From assembly GCA_018067115.1 (NCBI GenBank), contig JAGPVI010000099.1:1-11352 (forward strand): a DNA stretch of 11,352 bases, given 5' to 3'. The position numbers were made by a program, and so were the translations under genes. Of this stretch, positions 1 to 8,187 are shown in pieces (the stretch's first letter is position 1; the number at the start of each line of letters is the position of its first letter). This stretch comes from Bizionia sp. (GTDB lineage Bacteria > Bacteroidota > Bacteroidia > Flavobacteriales > Flavobacteriaceae). Below the pieces are notes generated by a model. The model ran no database searches. It was not told the origin of the DNA and saw only the letters and a list, made by a program, of their open reading frames with translations.

Positions 1-1251
1 GTGAATACCCGTACATTCCCTCTGAATGATTGCTTGAATTAAATTTTCTTCGTCTAATTTAGAGCGTTTTACCGCCGATAAGATAAACGGCATTACATCT
101 ATAAGTTTATTAGCAGAAATACTATTTAAAACCCTCGGCTCTGGCGACACGAGCTCTAAAACCCCTAACAGCTCTTCCCCATCGGCAATGGGTGCGAAAA
201 TAGCACTTTTAATTCCCTGAGATTTCAAACTTGCAATTTGAGGGGCTTCTCCTTGCGATTTTTCGAAAGCCGCATCAACATCAGAAACGGTGTAATAGGT
301 TTTATTTTTTAATAATGAATTGAAAGAATGAGGGCAAAAAATAGTTTCGCAATCTATTTTTTTACTGGACCTTAAAAGATAACTACTCACACTAGAATCG
401 TATACCTGTGTTAAATAACCGTCTACCTTATTGTATATTGAAAATCCAACATTTAAATCCCTTAAGTTGAAAAGCAATCGGAAAATAGATTGAAAATCAC
501 TCATAAAGCTGTTGCTTCTTCTTTTATTAGCACCAATTAATGCGGACTTTATATTGGAGATGGATTGATCTTCGGTAACATCAAAAATATTAGAAATCAC
601 AAATCCTTTAAAAATGTAGCTTTGCACTGGAAATTTTTCTTTCCAAAGCGAAATATCATCAAAATTATCAAGGAGTTCATCAAAATCACTTTGACATAAT
701 TCTGGTGCGTTCTCCGTTTTTAGTATTTCGGCGAAATCAGCATTATACAAAATTTTATAAATTCTTACGACCCCATTGCGATCTGGAATTTCGTAGTATA
801 ACGGACGTTTAAAGTTAATATCGTATTGATAATACAATTTTAAAATGATTACGCAGGCTAAAATATAGGTGTCGTTTTCTGGATTATTTTTTACGTTTAA
901 ATGAAAGTCTTCGCCCGCATTTTTAACAATTTGTTTAAAGCGATTGGAAGAATTAAATATAAAATCGTGCATCGGTAAAGACGCTGTTTTAATTTCATTG
1001 TTGGATAGGACCTCACTAAAGGACTCCTGAAGAATAACACTTACCTCCTTTTCATGCTTTTTTAAAACGCTCACATCTGTAAAACCATCTCTTAAAATGG
1101 GATATGATTCTTGTTTTTTTAAGACACGCTTGGCATTTTCTGCAATGTGATAATCATTATTTTTTGCTAACTCTTCGTAATGACCTAGTAGTTTGTTAAA
1201 ACTAATTTTCAACAAAAAAGGCAAGGTTATATTGTCATTTAAATCTTTCAT
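1..1251 (-). CDS. GAF-domain protein, C-terminus cut off by the window edge
   Basis: An open frame starts at the ATG on 1249-1251 (MKDLNDNITLPFLLKISFNK) and stays open to base 1, giving 417 residues with no stop. Residues 1-245 are a helical, charged region in which I recognise no catalytic motif. Residues about 250-397 look like a GAF sensory domain: a helix (SDFQSIFRLLFNL), strands around NVGFSIYNKVDGYL, then the typical closing pattern IKSAIFAPIADGEELLGVLE and a final helix ending near SAVKR. GAF domains bind small ligands or mediate dimerisation; the ligand here is unknown. There is no transmembrane segment or signal peptide, so the protein is probably cytoplasmic. An output domain, if any, lies beyond the left edge. 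The gene follows tesB after 147 bases with no clear terminator between. A near match to the Bacteroidota -7 box (TAACTTTA, 1259-1266) is only 7 bases from the start codon, too close to be convincing. GAF assignment is fairly sure; function is not known. Confidence 0.8.
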   Translation of the reverse strand, partial: MKDLNDNITLPFLLKISFNKLLGHYEELAKNNDYHIAENAKRVLKKQESYPILRDGFTDVSVLKKHEKEVSVILQESFSEVLSNNEIKTASLPMHDFIFNSSNRFKQIVKNAGEDFHLNVKNNPENDTYILACVIILKLYYQYDINFKRPLYYEIPDRNGVVRIYKILYNADFAEILKTENAPELCQSDFDELLDNFDDISLWKEKFPVQSYIFKGFVISNIFDVTEDQSISNIKSALIGANKRRSNSFMSDFQSIFRLLFNLRDLNVGFSIYNKVDGYLTQVYDSSVSSYLLRSSKKIDCETIFCPHSFNSLLKNKTYYTVSDVDAAFEKSQGEAPQIASLKSQGIKSAIFAPIADGEELLGVLELVSPEPRVLNSISANKLIDVMPFILSAVKRSKLDEENLIQAIIQRECTGIH

Positions 1252-1398
1252 CTAAAAGTAAAGTTACGAATATTTTAGGGTAATTAGCTTACAGCTCCTT
1301 CTCGAATAGAATAGCTAGTTCTTCTCTTTGTCGGTCTTTAATTAATAAATAACATAGAACGAAGATAAACAACCACTATAGCATAGGTTAAACACTAT

Positions 1399-2259
1399 TT
1401 AGCTTTTAGGACGCATTAAACCCTCTTGAGCGACAGACGCTACTAAAGTTCCGTCTCGTGTAAAAATATTCCCTTTTGTAAAAGCTCTTGCATTTGCAGC
1501 ACTTGGCGATTCTATAGAAAACAATAACCAATCGTTAAAATCGAAGTCTCTAAAAAACCACATAGAATGATCTAAACTTGCCATTTGAGTATTTCCAAAA
1601 TGCGCTTTACTAGCGTGGGGGTTTATAGCAGTCGTTAACACACTATAATCTGAAATATAAGCCAAAATCTGCTGTTTTGTAGCATAATCTAGGTTAGTAA
1701 CATCGCCTTTTAATTTAAACCAAACGTCGTTGTAAGGTGGTAAATCCTTTTTTTCTAGTGGATTTAATAATAGTGCTGGCTTAAACTCTATAGGGCGTAC
1801 AACTTCAAGAAATTCTCGGGTGGCATTAGGTAAGTAATCACCATATTGCTCTAGTAAATCATCCCAACTTAATAACTCTTCTGGCTGTTTAATCTTACTT
1901 TTCATTTCAATTTGATGATTATAACCAGCCTCGATTTTATGAAAAGATACAGCCATTATAAAGATAACTTTATCGTGTTGAATAGCGGTAACCCGACGTG
2001 TAGAAAAACTCCCGCCATCTCTAACACGGTCTACAGTGTATTTAATAGGCACTGTTAAATCGCCAGCTTCTAGAAAATAAGCGTGTAATGAATGTAAGTG
2101 CCTAAATTCTACCGTATCGATAGCGGCATTTAAAGCTTGAGCTATTACCTGACCTCCAAATACATTAGGACTTCCCACCGTTTGGCTTATACCCAAATAA
2201 TCACTATTACTGTCTTTTTTAAGGTTTAACAAGTCTAATAAGTCGGTTAAAGAATTCAT
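1399..2259 (-). CDS. tesB: Acyl-CoA thioesterase II (TesB family)
   Basis: A 286-residue protein, the same length as E. coli TesB as I remember it, that hydrolyses acyl-CoA to free fatty acid and CoA in the cytoplasm. It is a double hotdog-fold enzyme: first hotdog about residues 15-110 with NVFGGQVIAQAL and LHSLHAYFLEAGD, second about 175-283 with SLDHSMWFFRDF and SIESPSAANARAF. The expected catalytic residues align without gaps to E. coli numbering: Asp204 (AYISDYSVL), Ser228 (MASLDHSMW, where E. coli has Thr228) and Gln278 (VAQEGLMR). There is no signal peptide. The start is the ATG at 2257-2259, shortly before the conserved N-terminal hotdog. It lies 107 bases downstream of the mechanosensitive channel gene; I see no good TAnnTTTG promoter in that gap and no terminator, so read-through from the channel gene is possible. 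The physiological role of TesB enzymes is not well settled; recycling of CoA and beta-oxidation by-products is the usual suggestion. Confidence 0.93.
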   Translation of the reverse strand: MNSLTDLLDLLNLKKDSNSDYLGISQTVGSPNVFGGQVIAQALNAAIDTVEFRHLHSLHAYFLEAGDLTVPIKYTVDRVRDGGSFSTRRVTAIQHDKVIFIMAVSFHKIEAGYNHQIEMKSKIKQPEELLSWDDLLEQYGDYLPNATREFLEVVRPIEFKPALLLNPLEKKDLPPYNDVWFKLKGDVTNLDYATKQQILAYISDYSVLTTAINPHASKAHFGNTQMASLDHSMWFFRDFDFNDWLLFSIESPSAANARAFTKGNIFTRDGTLVASVAQEGLMRPKS

Positions 2260-2366
2260 AAGTTTTATATTTTTTCGATGACAAGGTCTTAAAATGAGGT
2301 TTAGGAAACAAAAAACTATAATTTTTATTTCAGTTTAATCGCCACCCAGATTTAGACTCGCCGGAA

Positions 2367-3482
2367 TTATTGTTCTTTTGTTAGGCTTTGGAGTGTCTTG
2401 TCGCCAGTATTTTTCATTACAATAGTTCTATATGGGAATGGGATTTCTATACCCTCAACATCAAAGCGCTTTTTTACACTTTCTAACACATCGCATTTTA
2501 AAGCAAACGAATCACTATAGGTATTTGCCCACGCCCATACCCTTATGGTCATAGAGGAATCGTTTAATTTCGTTAAGGCCACCCTAACTAGCGGTTTACC
2601 ATCTTTAATATCTAAAAGTGTTCTGTTATCGAAAATTAACGGATGTTTTTCGCATTCCTCCTGCATTATTTTTTTCGCCAAATCGATGTCGCTATCATAA
2701 GATATACCGATCTCAATATGTTCGCAACACTTAAGCTCGCCTAAATCGTAATTTATTAGTTTTTCTTTATTAATAATTGCGTTGGGGATAACAATCATTT
2801 TATTTTCATAATTTCTTATCACCGTATGTCGCAATGTAATATCTGTAACCGTACCAACCATAGTATCGGAAAGCTTTACAACATCGCCAATTTTAAAAGG
2901 TTTAAATGAAATAATAAAGATGCCCCCAACTAAATTAGATAGTGCTTCTTGAGAGGCCACACCTGCAATTAAAGCAATAACACCGGCGCCTCCAAGAGCT
3001 GTTTGAGACACGCCGCGCAATGATGGAAACACCAACATTACCAATAAGAACCCTAAAAAATAGACAATAAAAACAGCGACATATCGCAAGAATTTAAAGG
3101 CTGTTGGGTCTTCACTATAGAGTATTTTATTTTTAATACTTCTTTTAAACCATAAGTTGGTAAGCGTGCCTCCAATTATAGTTAAAACGGCAACTACACC
3201 AATATAAAGCACTAATTTAAAATTAGTTAAAATATAATCATAGTAGTCATCCCCAATAAAAATAAGGCTTAAAGCTAAAACACCAAGCACTACCCAAAGC
3301 GCAATAAGGATATGTTTAATAAAAATAAACGGCCGCTCCGTTTCGCCTGGAAAGCGTTCTTTTTCCTTTTTTACCGACCATTTATGTACTACGTTTGTTA
3401 GAACACACAATGCTAATACGGTTACTATAATGGCAATAATTCCAACAATATTAGTTTTAAATAGCGCTATAAATTCTCTCAT
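2367..3482 (-). CDS. MscS-family mechanosensitive ion channel
   Basis: A 371-residue inner-membrane channel that should open under membrane tension and release solutes on osmotic downshock. Hydrophobic helices are visible at about residues 11-31, 55-76, 88-110 and 130-152, followed by the Gly/Ala-rich pore-lining helix at 162-193 (ALGGAGVIALIAGVASQEA, then SNLVGGIFI), the hallmark of the family. The cytoplasmic beta domain follows at about 195-245 (FKPFKIGDVV, VIRNYENKMIVIPNA) and the mixed alpha/beta domain at 250-350, closing with the typical EGIEIPFPYRTI. With one or two more N-terminal helices than the 286-residue E. coli MscS it is a somewhat larger family member, so I do not use the name mscS. 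Cys252 and Cys253 are adjacent (LKCCEH), which is unusual but of unknown meaning. The start is the ATG at 3480-3482, 35 bases downstream of a good promoter, and an efflux-operon terminator lies upstream, so it is probably transcribed independently. Confidence 0.93.
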   Translation of the reverse strand: MREFIALFKTNIVGIIAIIVTVLALCVLTNVVHKWSVKKEKERFPGETERPFIFIKHILIALWVVLGVLALSLIFIGDDYYDYILTNFKLVLYIGVVAVLTIIGGTLTNLWFKRSIKNKILYSEDPTAFKFLRYVAVFIVYFLGFLLVMLVFPSLRGVSQTALGGAGVIALIAGVASQEALSNLVGGIFIISFKPFKIGDVVKLSDTMVGTVTDITLRHTVIRNYENKMIVIPNAIINKEKLINYDLGELKCCEHIEIGISYDSDIDLAKKIMQEECEKHPLIFDNRTLLDIKDGKPLVRVALTKLNDSSMTIRVWAWANTYSDSFALKCDVLESVKKRFDVEGIEIPFPYRTIVMKNTGDKTLQSLTKEQ

Positions 3483-3517
3483 TACTTTTTTATAATTAAC
3501 TCTTTACTATTTCACGG

Positions 3518-3549
3518 CAAAGTTAAGACGTTCCTACCTATTTTTCCAA
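3518..3549 (-). promoter_or_regulatory. Bacteroidota-type promoter for the MscS-family gene
   Basis: On the minus strand TAACTTTG (3518-3525) matches the -7 consensus TAnnTTTG exactly. A TTG for the -33 element lies at 3547-3549, 21 bases upstream, within the 17-23 base spacing reported for Flavobacterium promoters. Transcription would start near 3511, leaving a leader of about 30 bases before the ATG at 3482. The -33 TTG abuts the T-tract of the efflux terminator. Confidence 0.65.
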
Positions 3550-3550
3550 C

Positions 3551-3581
3551 AAAAAAGAGCCTACAAATTAATGCAGGCTCT
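3551..3581 (-). terminator. Intrinsic terminator of the RND efflux operon
   Basis: Read on the minus strand, AGAGCCTGCA (3572-3581) pairs with TGTAGGCTCT (3556-3565) over ten positions with one G-U wobble. The loop is six bases (TTAATT), and the hairpin is followed by six T residues (3551-3556, the first also being the last stem base). It lies 22 bases beyond the stop of the outer-membrane factor, the last gene of the efflux operon, and separates it from the MscS-family gene. Confidence 0.88.
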
Positions 3582-3603
3582 CTTCCTTACTCTCTATATA
3601 TTT

Positions 3604-5004
3604 TTATCTCCATCCGCCCCCTAACGCCGTATATAAATCTACTATAGATTGTAATTTGTTGTTTTTTGCATTGATTAAATCTAATCTTGAATTTAAAGCA
3701 TTTTCACGAGAACTTAAAACTTCTAAGTAATTTGCTAATCCATTTTTAAGTAATTCATCTGAATAGCTCGTCGCTAAATCATAGGCTTCAAATTCTTTTT
3801 GTTTAATCTCAATTTTATCGATTGCATTCTGATAAGAGTACATCGCATCTGAAACTTCTTTACTCGCATTTAAGATAGACTGTTTAAAACTAAGCCTTGC
3901 TTGTTCTTGTTGCGCTTGAGCCACTTCGTGTTGTGTTTTAATTTTTCTACCATTAAAAATTGGCTGTGTTAAACCACCCACTAGAGATGCAAAAAGAGAA
4001 TTTGCATTAAATAACTTATCGAACTCTAAGCTTTGCAATCCGCCATTTGCAGATAAGGTTAGCGAGGGGTAAAAGCTACTTCGTGCAACATTTGTCATTT
4101 CGAAAGCACTGCGTAATTTAAACTCTGCCGCCATAACATCTGGTCTATTACTTAGCAGCTGCGTTGGCACTCCCGTTGCTAGGTCTGTTTTTACAATTTG
4201 ACTTTCTAAAGAAGACCGTTGAATTTCCATAGGCATTTCACCTAAAAGAATCGCCATTGTGTTTTCTAGCAAACGACTTTGCGTTTTTAAATCTAACAAA
4301 ATAGCTTGCGCGGTGTATAATTGGGCTTCTGTTTGTTTTACTCCTACTTCCGACACATTTCCAGCTTCTTTTAAGGCTTTTGTGGTTTCTAAACTACTTT
4401 CTCTATTTGAGATTGTTTTTTCGGTTACCTCAATTTGCTCATCTAAAGCTAGTAAACTAAAATAAGTAGACGATATATTAGAAATTAATCGTGTTTTCAC
4501 TGCTTGATGCGCTGCTACTGTTTGTAAATATGACGCTTGAAACGAACGACTATTACTTCTTATTTTACCCCAAATATCTGCTTCCCAAGACAGGTTTCCT
4601 GTTACCTCATATTGATCTTGAGAGCCACTTAAGAAAGAACCAAACTGACTATTGTTAGATAATTCTTGATGCGTGTACTTTGCACCCCATATAAGTGTTG
4701 GCAAAAAGCCTGCTTTCCCTTGTTTAACGTATGCTTCGGCCGCTACGATTTGCTGAATCGCCACTCTAATATCTATATTATTTGTTAGTCCGCGCTCAAT
4801 ATAATCTGTTAATACAGGATCTGTAAACAGCTCTCGCCAAGAGACGTCTGCCATAGTTACTGTATCTTGAACTACGGCATCTGTTCTATAATTTTCTTCA
4901 ATATCTAACTCTGGACGTTCGTAATCTTTCGCTACAAAACAAGATTGTAAAGTAAGCATTGTAAAAACGACAAGGGTTCCTTTTATAATTACTGTTTTCT
5001 TCAT
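3604..5004 (-). CDS. RND efflux outer-membrane factor, TolC/OprM (NodT) family lipoprotein
   Basis: A 466-residue outer-membrane channel that, as a trimer, gives the tripartite pump its exit duct. The N-terminus is a lipoprotein signal: a hydrophobic stretch followed by the lipobox LQSC, with Cys22 as the predicted lipidated residue, as in OprM/CusC-type factors rather than E. coli TolC. After it come the features of the efflux outer-membrane family: the N-terminal W-R-E-L-F-T-D-P segment (about residues 56-64), long helices with heptad character, and two repeated halves each carrying a beta-strand hairpin. The family motif LLSNRPDVMAAEFKLRSA and the segment SFYPSLTLSANGGLQ are present, as is the closing ALGGGW. 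It is the last gene of the operon, 20 bases after the pump gene, and is followed by an intrinsic terminator. The start is the ATG at 5002-5004 because it leads directly into the signal peptide. Specificity comes mainly from the pump, so none is proposed here. Confidence 0.95.
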   Translation of the reverse strand: MKKTVIIKGTLVVFTMLTLQSCFVAKDYERPELDIEENYRTDAVVQDTVTMADVSWRELFTDPVLTDYIERGLTNNIDIRVAIQQIVAAEAYVKQGKAGFLPTLIWGAKYTHQELSNNSQFGSFLSGSQDQYEVTGNLSWEADIWGKIRSNSRSFQASYLQTVAAHQAVKTRLISNISSTYFSLLALDEQIEVTEKTISNRESSLETTKALKEAGNVSEVGVKQTEAQLYTAQAILLDLKTQSRLLENTMAILLGEMPMEIQRSSLESQIVKTDLATGVPTQLLSNRPDVMAAEFKLRSAFEMTNVARSSFYPSLTLSANGGLQSLEFDKLFNANSLFASLVGGLTQPIFNGRKIKTQHEVAQAQQEQARLSFKQSILNASKEVSDAMYSYQNAIDKIEIKQKEFEAYDLATSYSDELLKNGLANYLEVLSSRENALNSRLDLINAKNNKLQSIVDLYTALGGGWR

Positions 5005-5024
5005 TTTAAAATTCTGTTTTGGTA

Positions 5025-8000
5025 TTAAAGTGCTTCAATTTGTTTTTGTTCTGGCTTTGCCTTTGGCTTCACTACTTTTTCTTGTAACCATTGAAACAAC
5101 ATATATAAAATAGGAATAACGAATACACCCAAAATAGTACCTATTAATAATCCTCCTACAGCACCAGTACCTATGGCACGGTTACCCTCAGACCCTACAC
5201 CAGAAGCAAAAACCAATGGCATAAGACCAAATATAAAGGCCAATGATGTCATTAAAATAGGACGTAACCTCGCTTTGGCACCATCGACAGCAGAATCGAA
5301 AATTGACTCTCCATTTTTACGACGTTGTATCGCGAATTCTACAATAAGGATGGCATTTTTAGCCAATAGCCCAATTAACATAATGAGGGCTATTTGGAAA
5401 TAAATATTATTTTCTAGCCCAGCGACTTTAGTGGTTATGAAAGCTCCAAATATCCCTAATGGTAATGATAATATTACCGAGAATGGCAGAATAAAACTTT
5501 CGTATTGTGCACTTAAAATAAAATACACAAACACGATTACTAGTATTAAAATAACAGTCGTTTGGTTTCCTGCGTTTTGCTCCTCTCGCGTTAATCCGGA
5601 ATACGCCGTACTAAAGTTACTTGGCAGTGATTGCGATACTTCTTCTACAGCAGCAATAGCATCACCAGTACTAAATCCTGGGTTTGTAGCCCCAGTAATT
5701 TTCGTTGAATTAAACAGGTTGAAACGCGTTACCGATTGCGGACCAAAAACACGCTCTAACGATACAAATTGTGTAATTGGCGCCATCTCGCCCGAGTTTG
5801 TTTTTACAAACATGTTACTTAAATCCTGGACTTTAGAACGCTCTGAAGGCAATGATTGTACATACACACGATATTGTTTACCAAATCTTGAAAAATCGGC
5901 AGCGTAAATACCTCCAATATATCCTTGAAGGGTATTAAAAATACTATTAATATCAACGCCATTATTTTTCGCTAGCTCCATATTAATATCCAATTTATAT
6001 TGTGGATATTTAGTGCTAAATGACGATTGCGCATATTGAAATTCTGGACGTTGCATTAATCCGGCAATAAATTCTTTATTCACTTTATCTAATTCGGCAA
6101 AATTTCCACCAGACTTATCTAATAAGTTAACTTCTACACCAGACGAGGTACCAAAACCAGGAATACTTGGTGGTGAGAAAAATATAATATTAGCTTCAGG
6201 AATAGTTGATGCAATACCAAATAAGGTTCTTGTTATTGCTTGAACAGACTCTGAATCTTCGGTACGCTCACTCCAGTTTTTCAGTTTTATAAACCCTAAT
6301 CCGTAGTTATTACCTGCACCGTTAATTAAACTAATACCGTTAATTGTCGTTACACTTTCTACACCCGGAATATCTTTAACTTTTTGGTATAGCATACTAT
6401 TTACTTCGGCAGTTCTATCTATTGAAGCTCCTGGAGGTAATTCCATATTAATAAAAACTAATCCTCTGTCCTCATCTGGTACAAATCCGCTTGGTGTTGT
6501 TTTTACAGCCCATAAAATCCCTACAACCGATGCAATTAAAATAGCACCTGTAATCCATTTGTGTCTAAAAAGAAACCCTAATGATTGTCCGTAACGCTTT
6601 ACCGTTGCATCAAATCCTTTATTAAACGCCGAATAAAAACGTTGCATAAAGCCTTTCTTTTGTTCTTCGGCGTGTGGTTTTAACAATAGTGCACATAGCG
6701 CCGGACTCAAGGTTAAAGCATTTACTGCAGAAATTAAAATAGCTACAATAAGTGTAACACCAAACTGCTCGTAAAACACTCCCGTTGGTCCGGTAATAAA
6801 AGTTACTGGTACAAAAACCGCTGCCATTACTAATGTAATAGATACAATAGCACCAGAAATTTCACTCATTGCCGTAATCGTTGCCTTCTGAATATCTTGC
6901 GCGCCTTCATCTATTTTGGCGTGAACAGCTTCTACTACCACAATGGCATCATCCACCACAATACCAATGGCCAATACCAAGGCAAATAGGGTTAATAAGT
7001 TAATTGAATATCCAAATAAATTCAAGAAGAAAAACGTACCAATAATAGAAACAGGCACCGCAATTGCAGGAATTAAAGTCGATCTAAAATCTTGTAAAAA
7101 GAGGAACACTACAAGAAACACTAATATAAAAGCTTCAATTAAGGTGTGCGTTACTTTTTCTACTGACGCATTTAAAAACTCATTGGTATCGTAAGGAATA
7201 ACAACATCTATCCCCTCTGGAAAATTAGTTTTTAAATTTGCTAATTCTACTTTTACATTTTCAATAATCTCTTGTGCATCCGATCCTTTTGTTTGGTAAA
7301 TTGCTAATGCTACACTTGGGTTGCCATCGGTTTGTGCAGATGTAGAGTACGATTGTGCATCGAGTTCTACTTTAGCTACATCTTTTAATCTAAGATACTC
7401 TCCGTTTCCTAACGCTTTAATAATAACGTTTTTGTACTGCTCTTCGGTTCTAAAACGCCCGTCGTAACTAATAACATAAGAAAAAGCTTCACCATTATTC
7501 TCACCAATTGTACCGGCTGCCGCTTCCTGACTTTGCTCGTTTAAAGCTTTTGAAACATCTGAAGGCGCCAAACCGTAAGCTGCCATTTTATTTGGCTGTA
7601 ACCACACACGCATAGCGTAATCTTTACTACCAAATACGTTAACATTACCTACACCATTTACTCTTTGAAAGGCAGGAACCACATTAATTTTTAAGTAGTT
7701 CTGCAAGAAAACATCATCGTAATCTTTAGAAGTACTATAAAAACTAAGGAACATTAAAGCACTTGTTTGTTGCTTTTCGGTTAAAACCCCTGTTTGTCTT
7801 ACCGCCTGTGGTAATAATGGATTTGCTCTAGCCACACGGTTTTGAACGTTTACCGCAGCAATATCTGGATCTACATCTTGATCGAAATACACTGTAATCT
7901 CGGCTGTACCATTGTTTGTTGAGGTTGATGTAATATAGGTCATCCCCTCCACTCCGTTAATTTGTTCTTCTATTGGAACAATAACACTCTCTAAAATTGT

Positions 8001-8165
8001 CGCCGCCGTTGCCCCCGGGTAAGAAGCCGTTACCTTAATGGTTGGCGGTGCAATATCTGGATATTGCGTAACCGATAGAGACGTTAGACCTAGCACCCCT
8101 AATATTAAAATAAGAATGGATACTACCGCCGAAAGTACCGGACGCGTTATAAATGTTTTTAACAT
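5025..8165 (-). CDS. RND multidrug efflux pump, AcrB-like (HAE1 family) inner-membrane permease
   Basis: A 1046-residue proton-driven antiporter, close to the length of AcrB, that moves hydrophobic or amphiphilic compounds from the periplasm or membrane into the outer-membrane duct. The layout is typical: TM1 at about 10-30, a large periplasmic loop, TM2-TM6 at about 338-490, TM7 at about 538-556, a second loop, and TM8-TM12 from about 870 to 1025. The proton-relay residues are present: Asp405 and Asp406 in GIVVDDAIVVVE (AcrB Asp407/408), Lys936 in LLAKNAILIVEF (AcrB Lys940) and Arg966 in ARLRPILMTSLAF (AcrB Arg971). This separates it from the heavy-metal (CusA) branch. Of the six pocket phenylalanines of AcrB, alignment from memory keeps Phe178 and Phe625 (AcrB Phe628), but positions 136, 610, 615 and 617 become Ala, Thr, Ile and Leu. 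The substrate range may therefore differ from AcrB. It sits 22 bases after the adaptor gene and 20 before the outer-membrane factor. Confidence 0.97.
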   Translation of the reverse strand: MLKTFITRPVLSAVVSILILILGVLGLTSLSVTQYPDIAPPTIKVTASYPGATAATILESVIVPIEEQINGVEGMTYITSTSTNNGTAEITVYFDQDVDPDIAAVNVQNRVARANPLLPQAVRQTGVLTEKQQTSALMFLSFYSTSKDYDDVFLQNYLKINVVPAFQRVNGVGNVNVFGSKDYAMRVWLQPNKMAAYGLAPSDVSKALNEQSQEAAAGTIGENNGEAFSYVISYDGRFRTEEQYKNVIIKALGNGEYLRLKDVAKVELDAQSYSTSAQTDGNPSVALAIYQTKGSDAQEIIENVKVELANLKTNFPEGIDVVIPYDTNEFLNASVEKVTHTLIEAFILVFLVVFLFLQDFRSTLIPAIAVPVSIIGTFFFLNLFGYSINLLTLFALVLAIGIVVDDAIVVVEAVHAKIDEGAQDIQKATITAMSEISGAIVSITLVMAAVFVPVTFITGPTGVFYEQFGVTLIVAILISAVNALTLSPALCALLLKPHAEEQKKGFMQRFYSAFNKGFDATVKRYGQSLGFLFRHKWITGAILIASVVGILWAVKTTPSGFVPDEDRGLVFINMELPPGASIDRTAEVNSMLYQKVKDIPGVESVTTINGISLINGAGNNYGLGFIKLKNWSERTEDSESVQAITRTLFGIASTIPEANIIFFSPPSIPGFGTSSGVEVNLLDKSGGNFAELDKVNKEFIAGLMQRPEFQYAQSSFSTKYPQYKLDINMELAKNNGVDINSIFNTLQGYIGGIYAADFSRFGKQYRVYVQSLPSERSKVQDLSNMFVKTNSGEMAPITQFVSLERVFGPQSVTRFNLFNSTKITGATNPGFSTGDAIAAVEEVSQSLPSNFSTAYSGLTREEQNAGNQTTVILILVIVFVYFILSAQYESFILPFSVILSLPLGIFGAFITTKVAGLENNIYFQIALIMLIGLLAKNAILIVEFAIQRRKNGESIFDSAVDGAKARLRPILMTSLAFIFGLMPLVFASGVGSEGNRAIGTGAVGGLLIGTILGVFVIPILYMLFQWLQEKVVKPKAKPEQKQIEAL

Positions 8166-8187
8166 TACTTATTATTTTTATAATGAA

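Noticed and set aside
1259..1270. TAACTTTA as a -7 box for the GAF gene, and GTTACGAA at 1263-1270 as a second half-site of the efflux operator
   Set aside because: The box is a mismatch to TAnnTTTG, lies only 7 bases from the start codon and has no TTG at -33. The 8-base half-site match has no inverted partner and is plausible by chance.
5431..5907. A 158-codon open frame on the plus strand inside the RND pump gene, and shorter ones at 4259-4465, 5173-5403, 6943-7194, 8038-8235 and 8855-9166
   Set aside because: All lie antisense to well-supported genes with recognisable families; their translations show no domain, signal or compositional sense, and no promoter is seen ahead of them.
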